A DNA stretch of 64,000 nucleotides from Haloplanus aerogenes (GTDB lineage: Archaea; Halobacteriota; Halobacteria; Halobacteriales; Haloferacaceae): contig NZ_CP034145.1 in assembly GCF_003856835.1 (NCBI RefSeq), positions 372,001-436,000 of the forward strand, given 5' to 3'. Both the position numbers and the translations under genes were made by a program. The first letter of the stretch is position 1, and each line of letters starts with the position of its first letter. Positions 57,174 through 64,000 of this stretch are shown in pieces. The notes beneath the pieces were generated by a model, which was given only the letters and a program-made list of their open reading frames with translations, was not told the origin of the DNA and searched no databases.

Positions 57174-57896
57174 TCAGTGGATCATATCGAGCAGAAAGAT
57201 CGAGAGGAAGCCGAGAAAGAACAGCGTCGTCGACACCGGCGTCTCGGGAACCTTCTGGGCCTTCACGAGCAGTTCCTCGGTGACGAGATACAGCAGTGCC
57301 GCGGAGCCAAAGGCGAGGATGATCGCGATAGGCGCCCCGGTAACCCCATCGAGTGCGAGGACGCCGAGGGTCACGCCCGTCGTCAGCAACAGTCCGAACG
57401 CCGCCGGAACCGCGAGTTTCCGGAGGGTCGTGACACCGGACGGCAGGGCAACGACGCCGGCGACACCCAGAAAGAGCACTTCGATGGCCAGCGCCACGGC
57501 GATGAGGACGCCGGTTGCGGCCTCCGTGAGGAACGTCACCCCGATGAGAACGCCGTCGATGAGCATGTCGATGCCGACGGTGATGAGCAAGCCCGCAGCG
57601 CCCGCGAAGCTCCCGCCGATGTTCCGCTTCTCGATGAGTTTGCTCAGTCGGTGGATGCCGAGCATCGTCGCGACGCCGATTGCGAACCCGACGACGACCA
57701 CGAGTGGTGCCCGGTCGTGCACGTCCGGCAGGAGTTCGGCGGCGACGGCGGCGATGACGACCCCAGCCGCGAAATGTTGCACGTTGCTCTCCATCTGTGC
57801 CCCGGGGGGTCGGTAGATAGCGATCACCCCGCCAAGCAGCGCGGCCACGACGGCCAACATCGTGTACGACAACGCCTGCACGAGCGTTCCAGCCAT
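57174..57896 (-). CDS. ZIP-family divalent metal transporter
   Basis: The 240-aa protein has about eight helices. The metal-site helices are recognisable as NVQHFAAGVVIAAVAAELLP and IDMLIDGVLIGVTF, matching the helix 4/5 pattern HFAAG...D/E in ZIP proteins, and EVLFLGVAGV later. ATG 57896 is preferred; the longer frame begins with a polar shadow segment. It probably imports Zn or a similar cation. The typical His-rich cytoplasmic loop is very short here. Confidence 0.82.
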   Translation of the reverse strand: MAGTLVQALSYTMLAVVAALLGGVIAIYRPPGAQMESNVQHFAAGVVIAAVAAELLPDVHDRAPLVVVVGFAIGVATMLGIHRLSKLIEKRNIGGSFAGAAGLLITVGIDMLIDGVLIGVTFLTEAATGVLIAVALAIEVLFLGVAGVVALPSGVTTLRKLAVPAAFGLLLTTGVTLGVLALDGVTGAPIAIILAFGSAALLYLVTEELLVKAQKVPETPVSTTLFFLGFLSIFLLDMIH

Positions 57897-58015
57897 TCGG
57901 AGATTGCTCGTGGTCGGACCCTGATTAATCCGGGTGATTCGATCAAATGTTCGTCGCCGGGAGTCGAGCACGTTCTCGTCCGTCCGCCGCCACCACGACC
58001 GCTCGACCCCGGCGC

Positions 58016-58738
58016 TCAGTCTTGCAGGTCGGCGGCCGCCAGCGCCTCGTTCAGATCGTCGCGGACGCGTTCGCCAGTCTCGCGGTCCATCGCCGTCGTG
58101 ACGATCCGATTCTCCTGTACGCTCGACCCGTCGCGCAGGAGGAGGCGCACGTTGCCGTTGCCGTCCGCCCGCGTCACCTTCGCCCGCAGGCCGGACTGCG
58201 AGCCCTTCCCCCCGGCGTCGATGGGGCCGGGAACGATCTTCTTCACGTGCGGGTGTTCGGCCACCGTCGAGATGGCCTTTCGTCCCCTTCGCCCGCCGAT
58301 CAGCGTCGTGTGTCGGCCACCGAGTTTCTCCTTCGGCGCCGTCTCCACGACTTCGAGCGCCCGATCACCGCGGCGATCCAGTACCGCCGCCACCGGATCG
58401 TCGTCCGCGACGCGGTAGAACTCGTAGTGGGTCTCCGCCCGCACCGCGCGGATGATCTCCCGATCCCCCGCTGCGAACACCGTCTCCGGTCGCTTGCGTC
58501 GGATCTCGTCCGCGATCAACCCGGCGAAGTTGCGCCGCTCGATCACCCGCGCCTCCCCCTCCTCCTCGGGTCGCGTGGTGATCGTCGTCTCCCCCAGAAC
58601 GTCCTCCTCGTCGAGCATCGTCAGTCGAGCGCGATCCACGTCGATATCGAGGACGACGGCGTCGCAGTTGGCGGTGTGACAGACCAGACAGTAATCTCCC
58701 GGTCGGTCGAGCGGGGACCCGCACCGCCTACACTCCAT
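58016..58738 (-). CDS. DUF2103 domain protein with N-terminal zinc ribbon
   Basis: This 240-aa protein begins with a four-Cys zinc ribbon (MECRRCGSPL and DYCLVCHTANC). A conserved domain containing RRNFAGLIADEIRRKRPETV and GGRRGRKAISTVAEHPHVKK follows, with KIVPGPIDAGGKGSQSGLRA near the C-terminus. The basic conserved loop suggests nucleic-acid contact. ATG 58738 is used because it directly starts the ribbon. The molecular function is not known. Confidence 0.83.
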   Translation of the reverse strand: MECRRCGSPLDRPGDYCLVCHTANCDAVVLDIDVDRARLTMLDEEDVLGETTITTRPEEEGEARVIERRNFAGLIADEIRRKRPETVFAAGDREIIRAVRAETHYEFYRVADDDPVAAVLDRRGDRALEVVETAPKEKLGGRHTTLIGGRRGRKAISTVAEHPHVKKIVPGPIDAGGKGSQSGLRAKVTRADGNGNVRLLLRDGSSVQENRIVTTAMDRETGERVRDDLNEALAAADLQD

Positions 58739-58830
58739 ACAGTCGTGCCAGACGGTCACGCCGGATAACGCTGGCCATCGCCATCGCTATCGGCACAAAA
58801 CACATTGTGGCGTGAACACATATCTCGCAC

Positions 58831-60225
58831 ATGGTTTCCCGCCCTTCCCTCCCCCGTACCCTCGTGGCCGTCCTCCTCGTCGGGTCGCTCCTCGCCGTCG
58901 CCCTCGCGGTCCCCGCGACGGCTAGCCCCCGCCCCATCGCCGTCTGCTCGCCCTGCGACCGCGGCTTCACCTCAGCGGCCCACGGCCACGGTATGGACGT
59001 TCGGATCGAACACAGCACCGCCACGATGAACGTCCACCGGAACGGCTCCGCGACGTGGACGGTCGAGAATCAGCTGAACGACTCCGCGGCCGAGGCGTTC
59101 GCCGCGAACGCCTCACTCCGACAGTCCGTCGCCGAAGAGGCCATCTGGGTCCACGACGCCCGTCTCCTCTCGACGAGCGTCGACGGCGACACGGTTCAAC
59201 TGCGCTACCGGACGCCGAACGTCGCCGGGGACGCAGTCGGTGGCGTCCTGCGAGTCGATTACTTCCGCGACGACCCCGGCGTGATGGTCTACACCGACCT
59301 CGGCGCGGACCGCCTGACGGTCGTCGCGCCCGATGGGATGGTCGCCGGCCACGCACTCCCCGGCGCCGACGTGTCCGAGAACGGCCGCGAGATGACGGTC
59401 ACGTCCTTCGAGCACGGCGGCGACGGCCCGTTCGTGACGTTCGTCCCCGAGGACGACCCGCTCGCTCCGCTGTGGAGCCCCGCCGCCGTCGCGCTCCCCC
59501 TGCTCCCCGTCGTCGGGCGTAACCTCCTCTTGCTCGTCGCGATTCCGACGCTCGTCTTCGCCGGCGGGCTTCGCGCCGTCGCGTGGGCCGTCTCGGCCGT
59601 CGGTCTCGACCCCGCGGACGCCCATCCCGACCGCCGCGCCCTCGGCGTCGTCGCTCTCGGCGTCCTCGCGCTCGTTCACCCGCTCGCGCCCGGCCTGTTC
59701 GCCCTCGGCGGGATCGAACCGCCGCTTCTCGCCGGGGCGGTCGGCGTCATCGTCCTCGGCGGTACGCTCGCCGTCCCCGCCGTGCGCGACCACCTCTCGC
59801 TCACCCGTCTCGCCGGCCTCGTCGGCCTCGCTTTCGCCGTCACCGTCGCCGTCGGCTTCGTCCTCCGGGCGGCCTCGGGGGTCCACGTCGGCGACCACGT
59901 CGTCCGGCGGATGCTCCTCACGCTCCCCGTCTACACCGTCACGCTCGTCGGTTACGCGGCCGTTCACGGACGGCTCCGACACGCGCTCGCAACCGCCGCC
60001 GGAGCGTTCGCTCTCGTCCTCGTCACCACCTTCCCCATCCTCTCGCAGGGCGGGACGCTCTACTTCCTCGGCGTCGTCGTCGCGGTCATCGGCGCCGTCG
60101 GAGGCGTCGTCGTTGGAATCCCGCTCTTTCTCCTCGGCCACGGGTTGCCTGACCCGGCCGGCGGCAACCGACGGGGCGACACCGGCACCACGGCCGGTGG
60201 TGGCGCACCCACCGACCCAGACTAA
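58831..60225 (+). CDS. Secreted-domain plus polytopic membrane protein, 464 aa
   Basis: The protein starts with a Sec-type signal ([20 protein letters not shown]) and a short exposed Cys pair ([10 protein letters not shown]). A beta-rich outer domain of about 180 residues contains N-glycosylation sequons, and about seven helices follow (from [20 protein letters not shown]). Repeating Leu/Gly/Val helices resemble haloarchaeal conserved membrane proteins with no assigned role. Its stop overlaps the convergent truD gene by 4 bp. Confidence 0.62.
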   Translation: MVSRPSLPRTLVAVLLVGSLLAVALAVPATASPRPIAVCSPCDRGFTSAAHGHGMDVRIEHSTATMNVHRNGSATWTVENQLNDSAAEAFAANASLRQSVAEEAIWVHDARLLSTSVDGDTVQLRYRTPNVAGDAVGGVLRVDYFRDDPGVMVYTDLGADRLTVVAPDGMVAGHALPGADVSENGREMTVTSFEHGGDGPFVTFVPEDDPLAPLWSPAAVALPLLPVVGRNLLLLVAIPTLVFAGGLRAVAWAVSAVGLDPADAHPDRRALGVVALGVLALVHPLAPGLFALGGIEPPLLAGAVGVIVLGGTLAVPAVRDHLSLTRLAGLVGLAFAVTVAVGFVLRAASGVHVGDHVVRRMLLTLPVYTVTLVGYAAVHGRLRHALATAAGAFALVLVTTFPILSQGGTLYFLGVVVAVIGAVGGVVVGIPLFLLGHGLPDPAGGNRRGDTGTTAGGGAPTDPD

Positions 60226-61556
60226 AGATCCCGCGGGTCGACCTTCAGATACTCGCGGAGGACTGCGGTGGCGTAGGACCCCCGCGGAAGCGAGAACGAG
60301 AGGGTGAGTGGGTTGCGGTCGACGTCGAGGTCCGTCCCGACGAGAATCGCTCGGCGCGTCCCCGTCGACTCGAAGTTGCCGGGGAGGTCGAAGTCGGCGG
60401 GGGCGAGGTTCAGGTCGTCGAGTACGTCGCGCTCGATGTCGCCGGGTTCGCCGTCGCCCAACTCCGTCTCGGTCCCCACCAGCGGCGCGGTGACGAACGC
60501 CCGGCCGCGCTCGCAGTGGCGGGTCACCACGTCCACCCGATCCGCGCTCACGCGCTGGAGGCGGTCGGTGTCGGGCAGGGGGAACCCCTCGGGTGCGTCG
60601 GCGTCGGCGAACGCCACCACGTCGCCGGCGACCGGACGGTCGAAGGGCAGGCCGCGGCGCAGGCGCTCCGAGAGCATCCGGTTGAACGCGTAGGACTGCG
60701 CCGCGTTGACGAACAGGCGCTGGAGGTTCCACGGCACGGTTTCGAGGGCGGCCCGGAAGTCGGCCGGCTCCTCGCCGCCGTTCTCCACCAGCGCGTGGAG
60801 CATCGACCGCTCGTAGCCGAGGTGGCCGGGCATCGCATCGAGGGCAGTCTGCCAGTCCGGGTCGGCGCTCGCCGCCACGTCGTCCACCGTCGCTCGCGCC
60901 TGCTGGGTCCGCTCCGGCTCCGATTCGGCGGGGTTGCCGGCGTAGGTCAGCACCGCCTCGCGCCACTCCTCGCGGACGACGTGGAGGCCCACCTCGTGCG
61001 TGACGGGCCGGCGACTGCCGAAGCGCTGGTGGCCGAAGACGTTGGGGACGGCCACGTGGCCGCCCCCGAAGTCGGTCAGGGTGTCGGTGATGGCGTCCAC
61101 CGCGTCGGGGCGCTCGGGATCGCTGATTCGAATCTCGAAGGCGTTGCCGGCGAGGTCACCGAACTCCAGATTCCGCCCGACGCGACCCAGCGGCTCGATG
61201 TCAGCACCCGAGAGGTCGGGGAGGTCGTCGGGGTCCACCTCCCGAATCGAGAATAGCTGTGTCGTGACCGCGCGTTTGTCCTTGGTGCCGGCCCACGACA
61301 CGCGTTCCCGGCTGATCCCGAGGGCGTCCGACAGCGCGCCGGCGAAGTCGTTGGTGTCCCAGTCGGTGAGGGTAGCACGGACGAGCAGGTGGGGGTACGC
61401 GCCGGGATCGGCGTCGAGCGGTTCCGGCTCCACGGCCTCGATTTCCCGCACCCGGAAGTCGGCGGGGGCGGCGCGGAGGCGCCCGCCGACGCCGGGGGCG
61501 TCGCTCACGTAGTAGTCGATGCCGACCTGCCGTTCCAGTGGGTGTGCCTCGCGCAT
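60222..61556 (-). CDS. truD: tRNA pseudouridine(13) synthase TruD
   Basis: This 444-aa enzyme makes pseudouridine 13 in tRNA. The catalytic region [17 protein letters not shown] holds the nucleophilic Asp. The N-terminal [32 protein letters not shown] and the C-terminal [19 protein letters not shown] are standard TruD motifs. The archaeal form has an inserted domain of about 120 residues (residues about 190-320), as expected. No partner gene is needed. Confidence 0.93.
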   Translation of the reverse strand: MREAHPLERQVGIDYYVSDAPGVGGRLRAAPADFRVREIEAVEPEPLDADPGAYPHLLVRATLTDWDTNDFAGALSDALGISRERVSWAGTKDKRAVTTQLFSIREVDPDDLPDLSGADIEPLGRVGRNLEFGDLAGNAFEIRISDPERPDAVDAITDTLTDFGGGHVAVPNVFGHQRFGSRRPVTHEVGLHVVREEWREAVLTYAGNPAESEPERTQQARATVDDVAASADPDWQTALDAMPGHLGYERSMLHALVENGGEEPADFRAALETVPWNLQRLFVNAAQSYAFNRMLSERLRRGLPFDRPVAGDVVAFADADAPEGFPLPDTDRLQRVSADRVDVVTRHCERGRAFVTAPLVGTETELGDGEPGDIERDVLDDLNLAPADFDLPGNFESTGTRRAILVGTDLDVDRNPLTLSFSLPRGSYATAVLREYLKVDPRDL

Positions 61557-61607
61557 TCGGGTTGGTGCGGCGTTCGCGACGCCGGCGGGTGAGGATGTCG
61601 ATTCTGG

Positions 61608-62258
61608 TCAGCCGACGACGCCGGCCACCTCGGCCAGCAACAGGAGGCCGACGGCGATGCCGACGACGCCCGCCGCTCCGCGGAGATACCGCCGTGCGCC
61701 GGTGTCGAGGGTGCGCTCCCACAGCGCCGACGCGGCCGCCATCGTCGACACCGACGCGACGGCGAAGGCGCCGAGAAAGGAGGCGCCGGTCGGCAGGTCC
61801 GGCGCCGCGGCGACGAGGGCGACGACGAGGGCGCCGCTCCCCGCGACGCCGTGGAGGGCGCCGACGAGGAGGGAGTCGCCGTGCAGGTGGGCGTGGCCGC
61901 CGCCGAGCGACACGCGGCCGATTCGGAGGTGGGTGTGGAACGGGTTCGTGCCGTGGCCGTGTTCGCGACGGCCGACGGCGACGGCGAGCATCCGTGCGCC
62001 GAGGTAGACGAGGACGAGGCCGACGACACCCTCGACCAGCGCGGTGACGGACGGCGGGAGGCGAACGCCGAGCGCGAGGAAGCCGAGACCGAGCGCGGCG
62101 ATAGGGAGCGAGTGGCCAACGCCCCACGACGCGCCGACGAGACCGGGTCGGGACGCGTCGTCAGTAACGAGCGTCGCCACCGCCGCGAGGTGGTCGGTTT
62201 CGAGCGCGTGGCGGGCGCCGAGGGCACCGCCCGCGACGGCCGCAGCGACGAGTGACAT
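61608..62258 (-). CDS. NicO/UreH-type metal transport membrane protein
   Basis: The 216-aa protein has about six helices. The N-terminal GARHALETDHLAAVATLV matches the HALE(A/T)DH nickel/cobalt transporter motif. Two further His-rich loops (GRREHGHGTNPFHTH and GGGHAHLHGD) could pick up metal on one side of the membrane. ATG 62258 is chosen as the start at the first helix. It could move Ni or Co; the substrate is inferred from family and His content. No nickel enzyme genes are adjacent. Confidence 0.75.
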   Translation of the reverse strand: MSLVAAAVAGGALGARHALETDHLAAVATLVTDDASRPGLVGASWGVGHSLPIAALGLGFLALGVRLPPSVTALVEGVVGLVLVYLGARMLAVAVGRREHGHGTNPFHTHLRIGRVSLGGGHAHLHGDSLLVGALHGVAGSGALVVALVAAAPDLPTGASFLGAFAVASVSTMAAASALWERTLDTGARRYLRGAAGVVGIAVGLLLLAEVAGVVG

Positions 62259-62302
62259 AGTCGCCGGTCGTCGACGCCGCACTTAGGGATTGTCGTCCCC
62301 GT

Positions 62303-62641
62303 TCAGTACAGCGAGAGGTCGCCAGTCACGCGGTCGACTTCCTCGTCTTCGCCGGGACCGACGGCCAGCGCCGTCACCGTCCCCGGCTCCAACTGCGTGT
62401 GGCCGGCGTCGCGGATGATGGCGTTCGGGAGCCCCGCACGCTCGGCGGCGTCGGCCAGTTCGAACAGTTCGGACTCGCCGCTCGCCTTCAGGACGACTTT
62501 CTTCTGTCCCTCGCCTTTCCACGCTCGGCGGGTACGCTCGTCGGCGTCCTCGTACGCCGAGAGGGAGGCGTGGGCGACCTGTGCGGCGAGTTTCCCCCGC
62601 CCCATGCCGAGGTCGGTCCGCGCGACGATGGCCTGTTTCAT
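62303..62641 (-). CDS. pth2: Peptidyl-tRNA hydrolase, archaeal type
   Basis: This 112-aa enzyme frees tRNA from stalled peptides. The family motifs are present: [20 protein letters not shown] at the N-terminus, [13 protein letters not shown] in the middle and [20 protein letters not shown] with the active-site region near the end. Length matches Pth2. It lies 38 bp from the salactin-type gene on the same strand. Confidence 0.93.
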   Translation of the reverse strand: MKQAIVARTDLGMGRGKLAAQVAHASLSAYEDADERTRRAWKGEGQKKVVLKASGESELFELADAAERAGLPNAIIRDAGHTQLEPGTVTALAVGPGEDEEVDRVTGDLSLY

Positions 62642-62679
62642 ACCGCATCGCTAACGCGGGCGGGTAAAAGCGTCGTCGA

Positions 62680-63789
62680 TCAGTACGCGTCGGCGTCGAC
62701 GAGTCGCTGGGCGATGCGCTGGGCGCCGACGGCCGCCGAGATGGACGGTTCCTCGGGTGCCACCGCCTCCACCTCGCGCTGGAGTTCCTCGCTCAGGCGC
62801 TCCTCGAACTCCTCGACGATGCCCGGGATGCAGGCCATCCCTCCCGTGAGGACGATGGGGCGGTCGAGCGCTAGCTGGTAGACCTTGATGTAGTCGTTGG
62901 CGAGTTCGGGCAGGAAGGCGTTGGCGATCTCCTCGACCGCGTCGTCGACGTACTCGTCGACGGCGTCCATAACGCTGCGCTCGATGGTGAACTCGTGGGA
63001 GCCGCCGCCGGGCTGCTGGATCACGTCCGTGAACGGCTCGAAGTCGACGAAGTCGGCGTGTGCCTCCTTGTACTCCCGGGCGGTCGTGTTGTCGATGTTC
63101 ACCCGGCCCTGCGTCTCCTCCTCGACGTAGTTGGCGATCATGCGGTCCACCTCGTTGCCGGTGACGGCGCCGGTGGTGAAGGGAACGAGCTGTTCGCCGC
63201 GGCGGTAGGCGGAGGCTTCGAGGTTCGTCGATCCCAGATTCACCGTGACGAAGATGTCGTCGACGGCCTCCAGATCGTCGCCGGTCGCGGGCACCGCACC
63301 ACACAGCGACTCCGGATAGCTCCGGATCAGCGTCTCGCCGATGCTACTCCCCTCGATGACCGACTCGAGGTTCGCCAGCCCTCGCTCGTTGTCGATGGTC
63401 GGGATGGCGTAGACGACGGCGCTGTCCTCGGGCACGTCGTTCGCGTCGATCACTTCCTCGAAGAACGTCTCGGTCAGCTCCGCCCGCGACTCGTCTTCCG
63501 GCAGTCCCGACCGGAGCGTGTACTGCACCCGGTCGGGGTACTCCGTCGCTGCCTCCTCGCCGTAGAGAACCTTCTCCTCGCCCGTGATCACGTCCTCGTA
63601 GGTGGCGAGGCAGGTCAGCGTCTTGACCGTCCGGAGGCCGTCGCCCTCGGGAATGGCGATGACCGTCCGCGTACTCCCGAGTTTGACGCCGATGGGTGTC
63701 GGATCACCACCACCTCCCGTACTGGACGATTCTTCCGGTTCCGCGTCCGCTTCCGTCTCTTCCTCCTCGATCTCCTCGGCTTCGCTCAT
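62680..63789 (-). CDS. Haloarchaeal actin homologue (salactin/volactin type)
   Basis: This 369-aa actin-fold ATPase has an acidic Glu-rich N-terminal tail (about 30 residues). Phosphate-loop 1 is IGVKLGSTRTVIAI, the connecting region VVYAIPTIDNERGLANLES, phosphate-loop 2 VTVNLGSTNLEASAYRRG, and the adenosine motif VLTGGMACIPGIVEEF. It is likely a dynamic cytoskeletal filament protein acting in cell division or shape, as known for haloarchaeal salactin and volactin; which subtype is not resolved by eye. A leaderless promoter lies upstream, covered by a palindrome. Confidence 0.85.
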   Translation of the reverse strand: MSEAEEIEEEETEADAEPEESSSTGGGGDPTPIGVKLGSTRTVIAIPEGDGLRTVKTLTCLATYEDVITGEEKVLYGEEAATEYPDRVQYTLRSGLPEDESRAELTETFFEEVIDANDVPEDSAVVYAIPTIDNERGLANLESVIEGSSIGETLIRSYPESLCGAVPATGDDLEAVDDIFVTVNLGSTNLEASAYRRGEQLVPFTTGAVTGNEVDRMIANYVEEETQGRVNIDNTTAREYKEAHADFVDFEPFTDVIQQPGGGSHEFTIERSVMDAVDEYVDDAVEEIANAFLPELANDYIKVYQLALDRPIVLTGGMACIPGIVEEFEERLSEELQREVEAVAPEEPSISAAVGAQRIAQRLVDADAY

Positions 63790-63815
63790 ACGGCCGCGGC
63801 TACACGGGGGGATGG

Positions 63816-63836
63816 TAAATAATCACGCCCGTGATT
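63816..63836 (-). promoter_or_regulatory. Promoter of the actin homologue with palindromic operator
   Basis: On the minus strand ATTATTTA (about 63816-63823) lies about 28 nt before ATG 63789. The perfect palindrome AATCACGCCCGTGATT (63821-63836; 7-bp arms, 2-bp spacer) overlaps the upstream edge of this box, i.e. the BRE site. A bound regulator would control TBP/TFB access. Confidence 0.5.
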
Positions 63837-63837
63837 C

Positions 63838-64000
63838 TCAGCCTTGCGAAAGAGAGGCTAGCCGCGCGATGTAGTGGAGGCTCACCCGGTGATCGTCGGG
63901 ATCGAGGTCGTTCCCTGCGTTGGCTCGCGGGTCGTCGATTCCCGACAGATACCGTTCGAGCGCCTCGGCGGCGTCGGCGCCGAGCCAGCCCACTCGCTCG
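63838..64000 (-). CDS. Hypothetical protein, C-terminal end only
   Basis: An open minus-strand frame enters from the right edge and stops at TGA 63838. The last 53 residues include VGWLGADAAEALERYLSGID, then DPDDHRVSLHYIARLASLSQ before the stop. The composition is acidic and helical, typical of haloarchaeal proteins. No family is recognised from this fragment. It is upstream of the actin homologue on the same strand, with a promoter between them. Confidence 0.55.
   Translation of the reverse strand, partial: ERVGWLGADAAEALERYLSGIDDPRANAGNDLDPDDHRVSLHYIARLASLSQG

Overview
The window is chromosomal DNA from an extremely halophilic archaeon (class Halobacteria). GC content is high, the predicted proteins are very acidic, many secreted proteins carry twin-arginine signals, and several genes are haloarchaeal hallmarks: halocyanin, a ba3 oxidase cluster, a HtrII/sensory rhodopsin II pair, PGF-CTERM anchoring, a salactin-type actin, and a TATA-like box about 28 nt before many start codons (leaderless mRNAs). 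The order Haloferacales is plausible, but no rRNA marker is present to fix the genus. Genes are packed tightly with frequent ATGA/GTGA overlaps. No integrase, transposase, CRISPR array or tRNA gene was seen.

Layout. 1-5.1 kb: minus-strand surface-protein operon (transglutaminase, DUF58 protein, membrane proteins), with a partial tandem duplication that makes a 39-codon mini-gene. 5.2-7.8 kb: small and conserved proteins, including a PhnP-like metallo-hydrolase. 7.9-14.8 kb: a UrtABCDE-type ABC transporter divergent from an M20 carbamoylase and a nitrilase-family amidohydrolase, a probable uptake and hydrolysis unit for ureido or amide nitrogen compounds. 14.8-22.7 kb: a FixI-type copper ATPase and a SafE-type membrane protein divergent from a ba3 oxidase operon (double halocyanin, CuA subunit II, subunit I). 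24.7-29.6 kb: PQQ-type sugar dehydrogenase and heme genes hemH, hemY, hemE. 29.6-33.7 kb: a run of small membrane proteins. 33.4-37.2 kb: a second terminal oxidase (coxB, fused coxAC, subunit IV). 37.3-39.4 kb: HxlR regulator and two DoxX proteins. 39.5-44.6 kb: phototaxis transducer htrII, sensory rhodopsin II and a sensor kinase with a pseudo-receiver. 44.6-48.1 kb: membrane-anchored ferredoxin, 6-phosphogluconate dehydrogenase, M29 aminopeptidase, glycerophosphodiesterase. 48.1-48.6 kb: a palindromic element and the RNase P RNA gene. 48.7-55.2 kb: AMMECR1, VapBC, nicotinate phosphoribosyltransferase, two paralogous HExxH surface proteins, a frameshifted beta-propeller gene. 55.3-56.8 kb: the archaeal information-processing operon rpl37ae-rpoP-pcc1-pfdB-DUF3194. 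57-64 kb: ZIP transporter, DUF2103, truD, NicO-type transporter, pth2, actin homologue.

The central 23 kb (14.8-37.2 kb) joins two heme-copper oxidases with copper delivery, a blue-copper electron donor and late heme synthesis. The most unusual signals are three leaderless mini-ORFs of 17-24 codons whose stop codons overlap the start of an exported or membrane redox gene, an 11-bp motif shared by three promoter regions, the duplicated 3' end of the DUF58 gene, an 80-bp palindrome that supplies a stop codon, and a rhodopsin signalling locus with a non-canonical receiver. All assignments come from reading motifs by eye; no database search was run.
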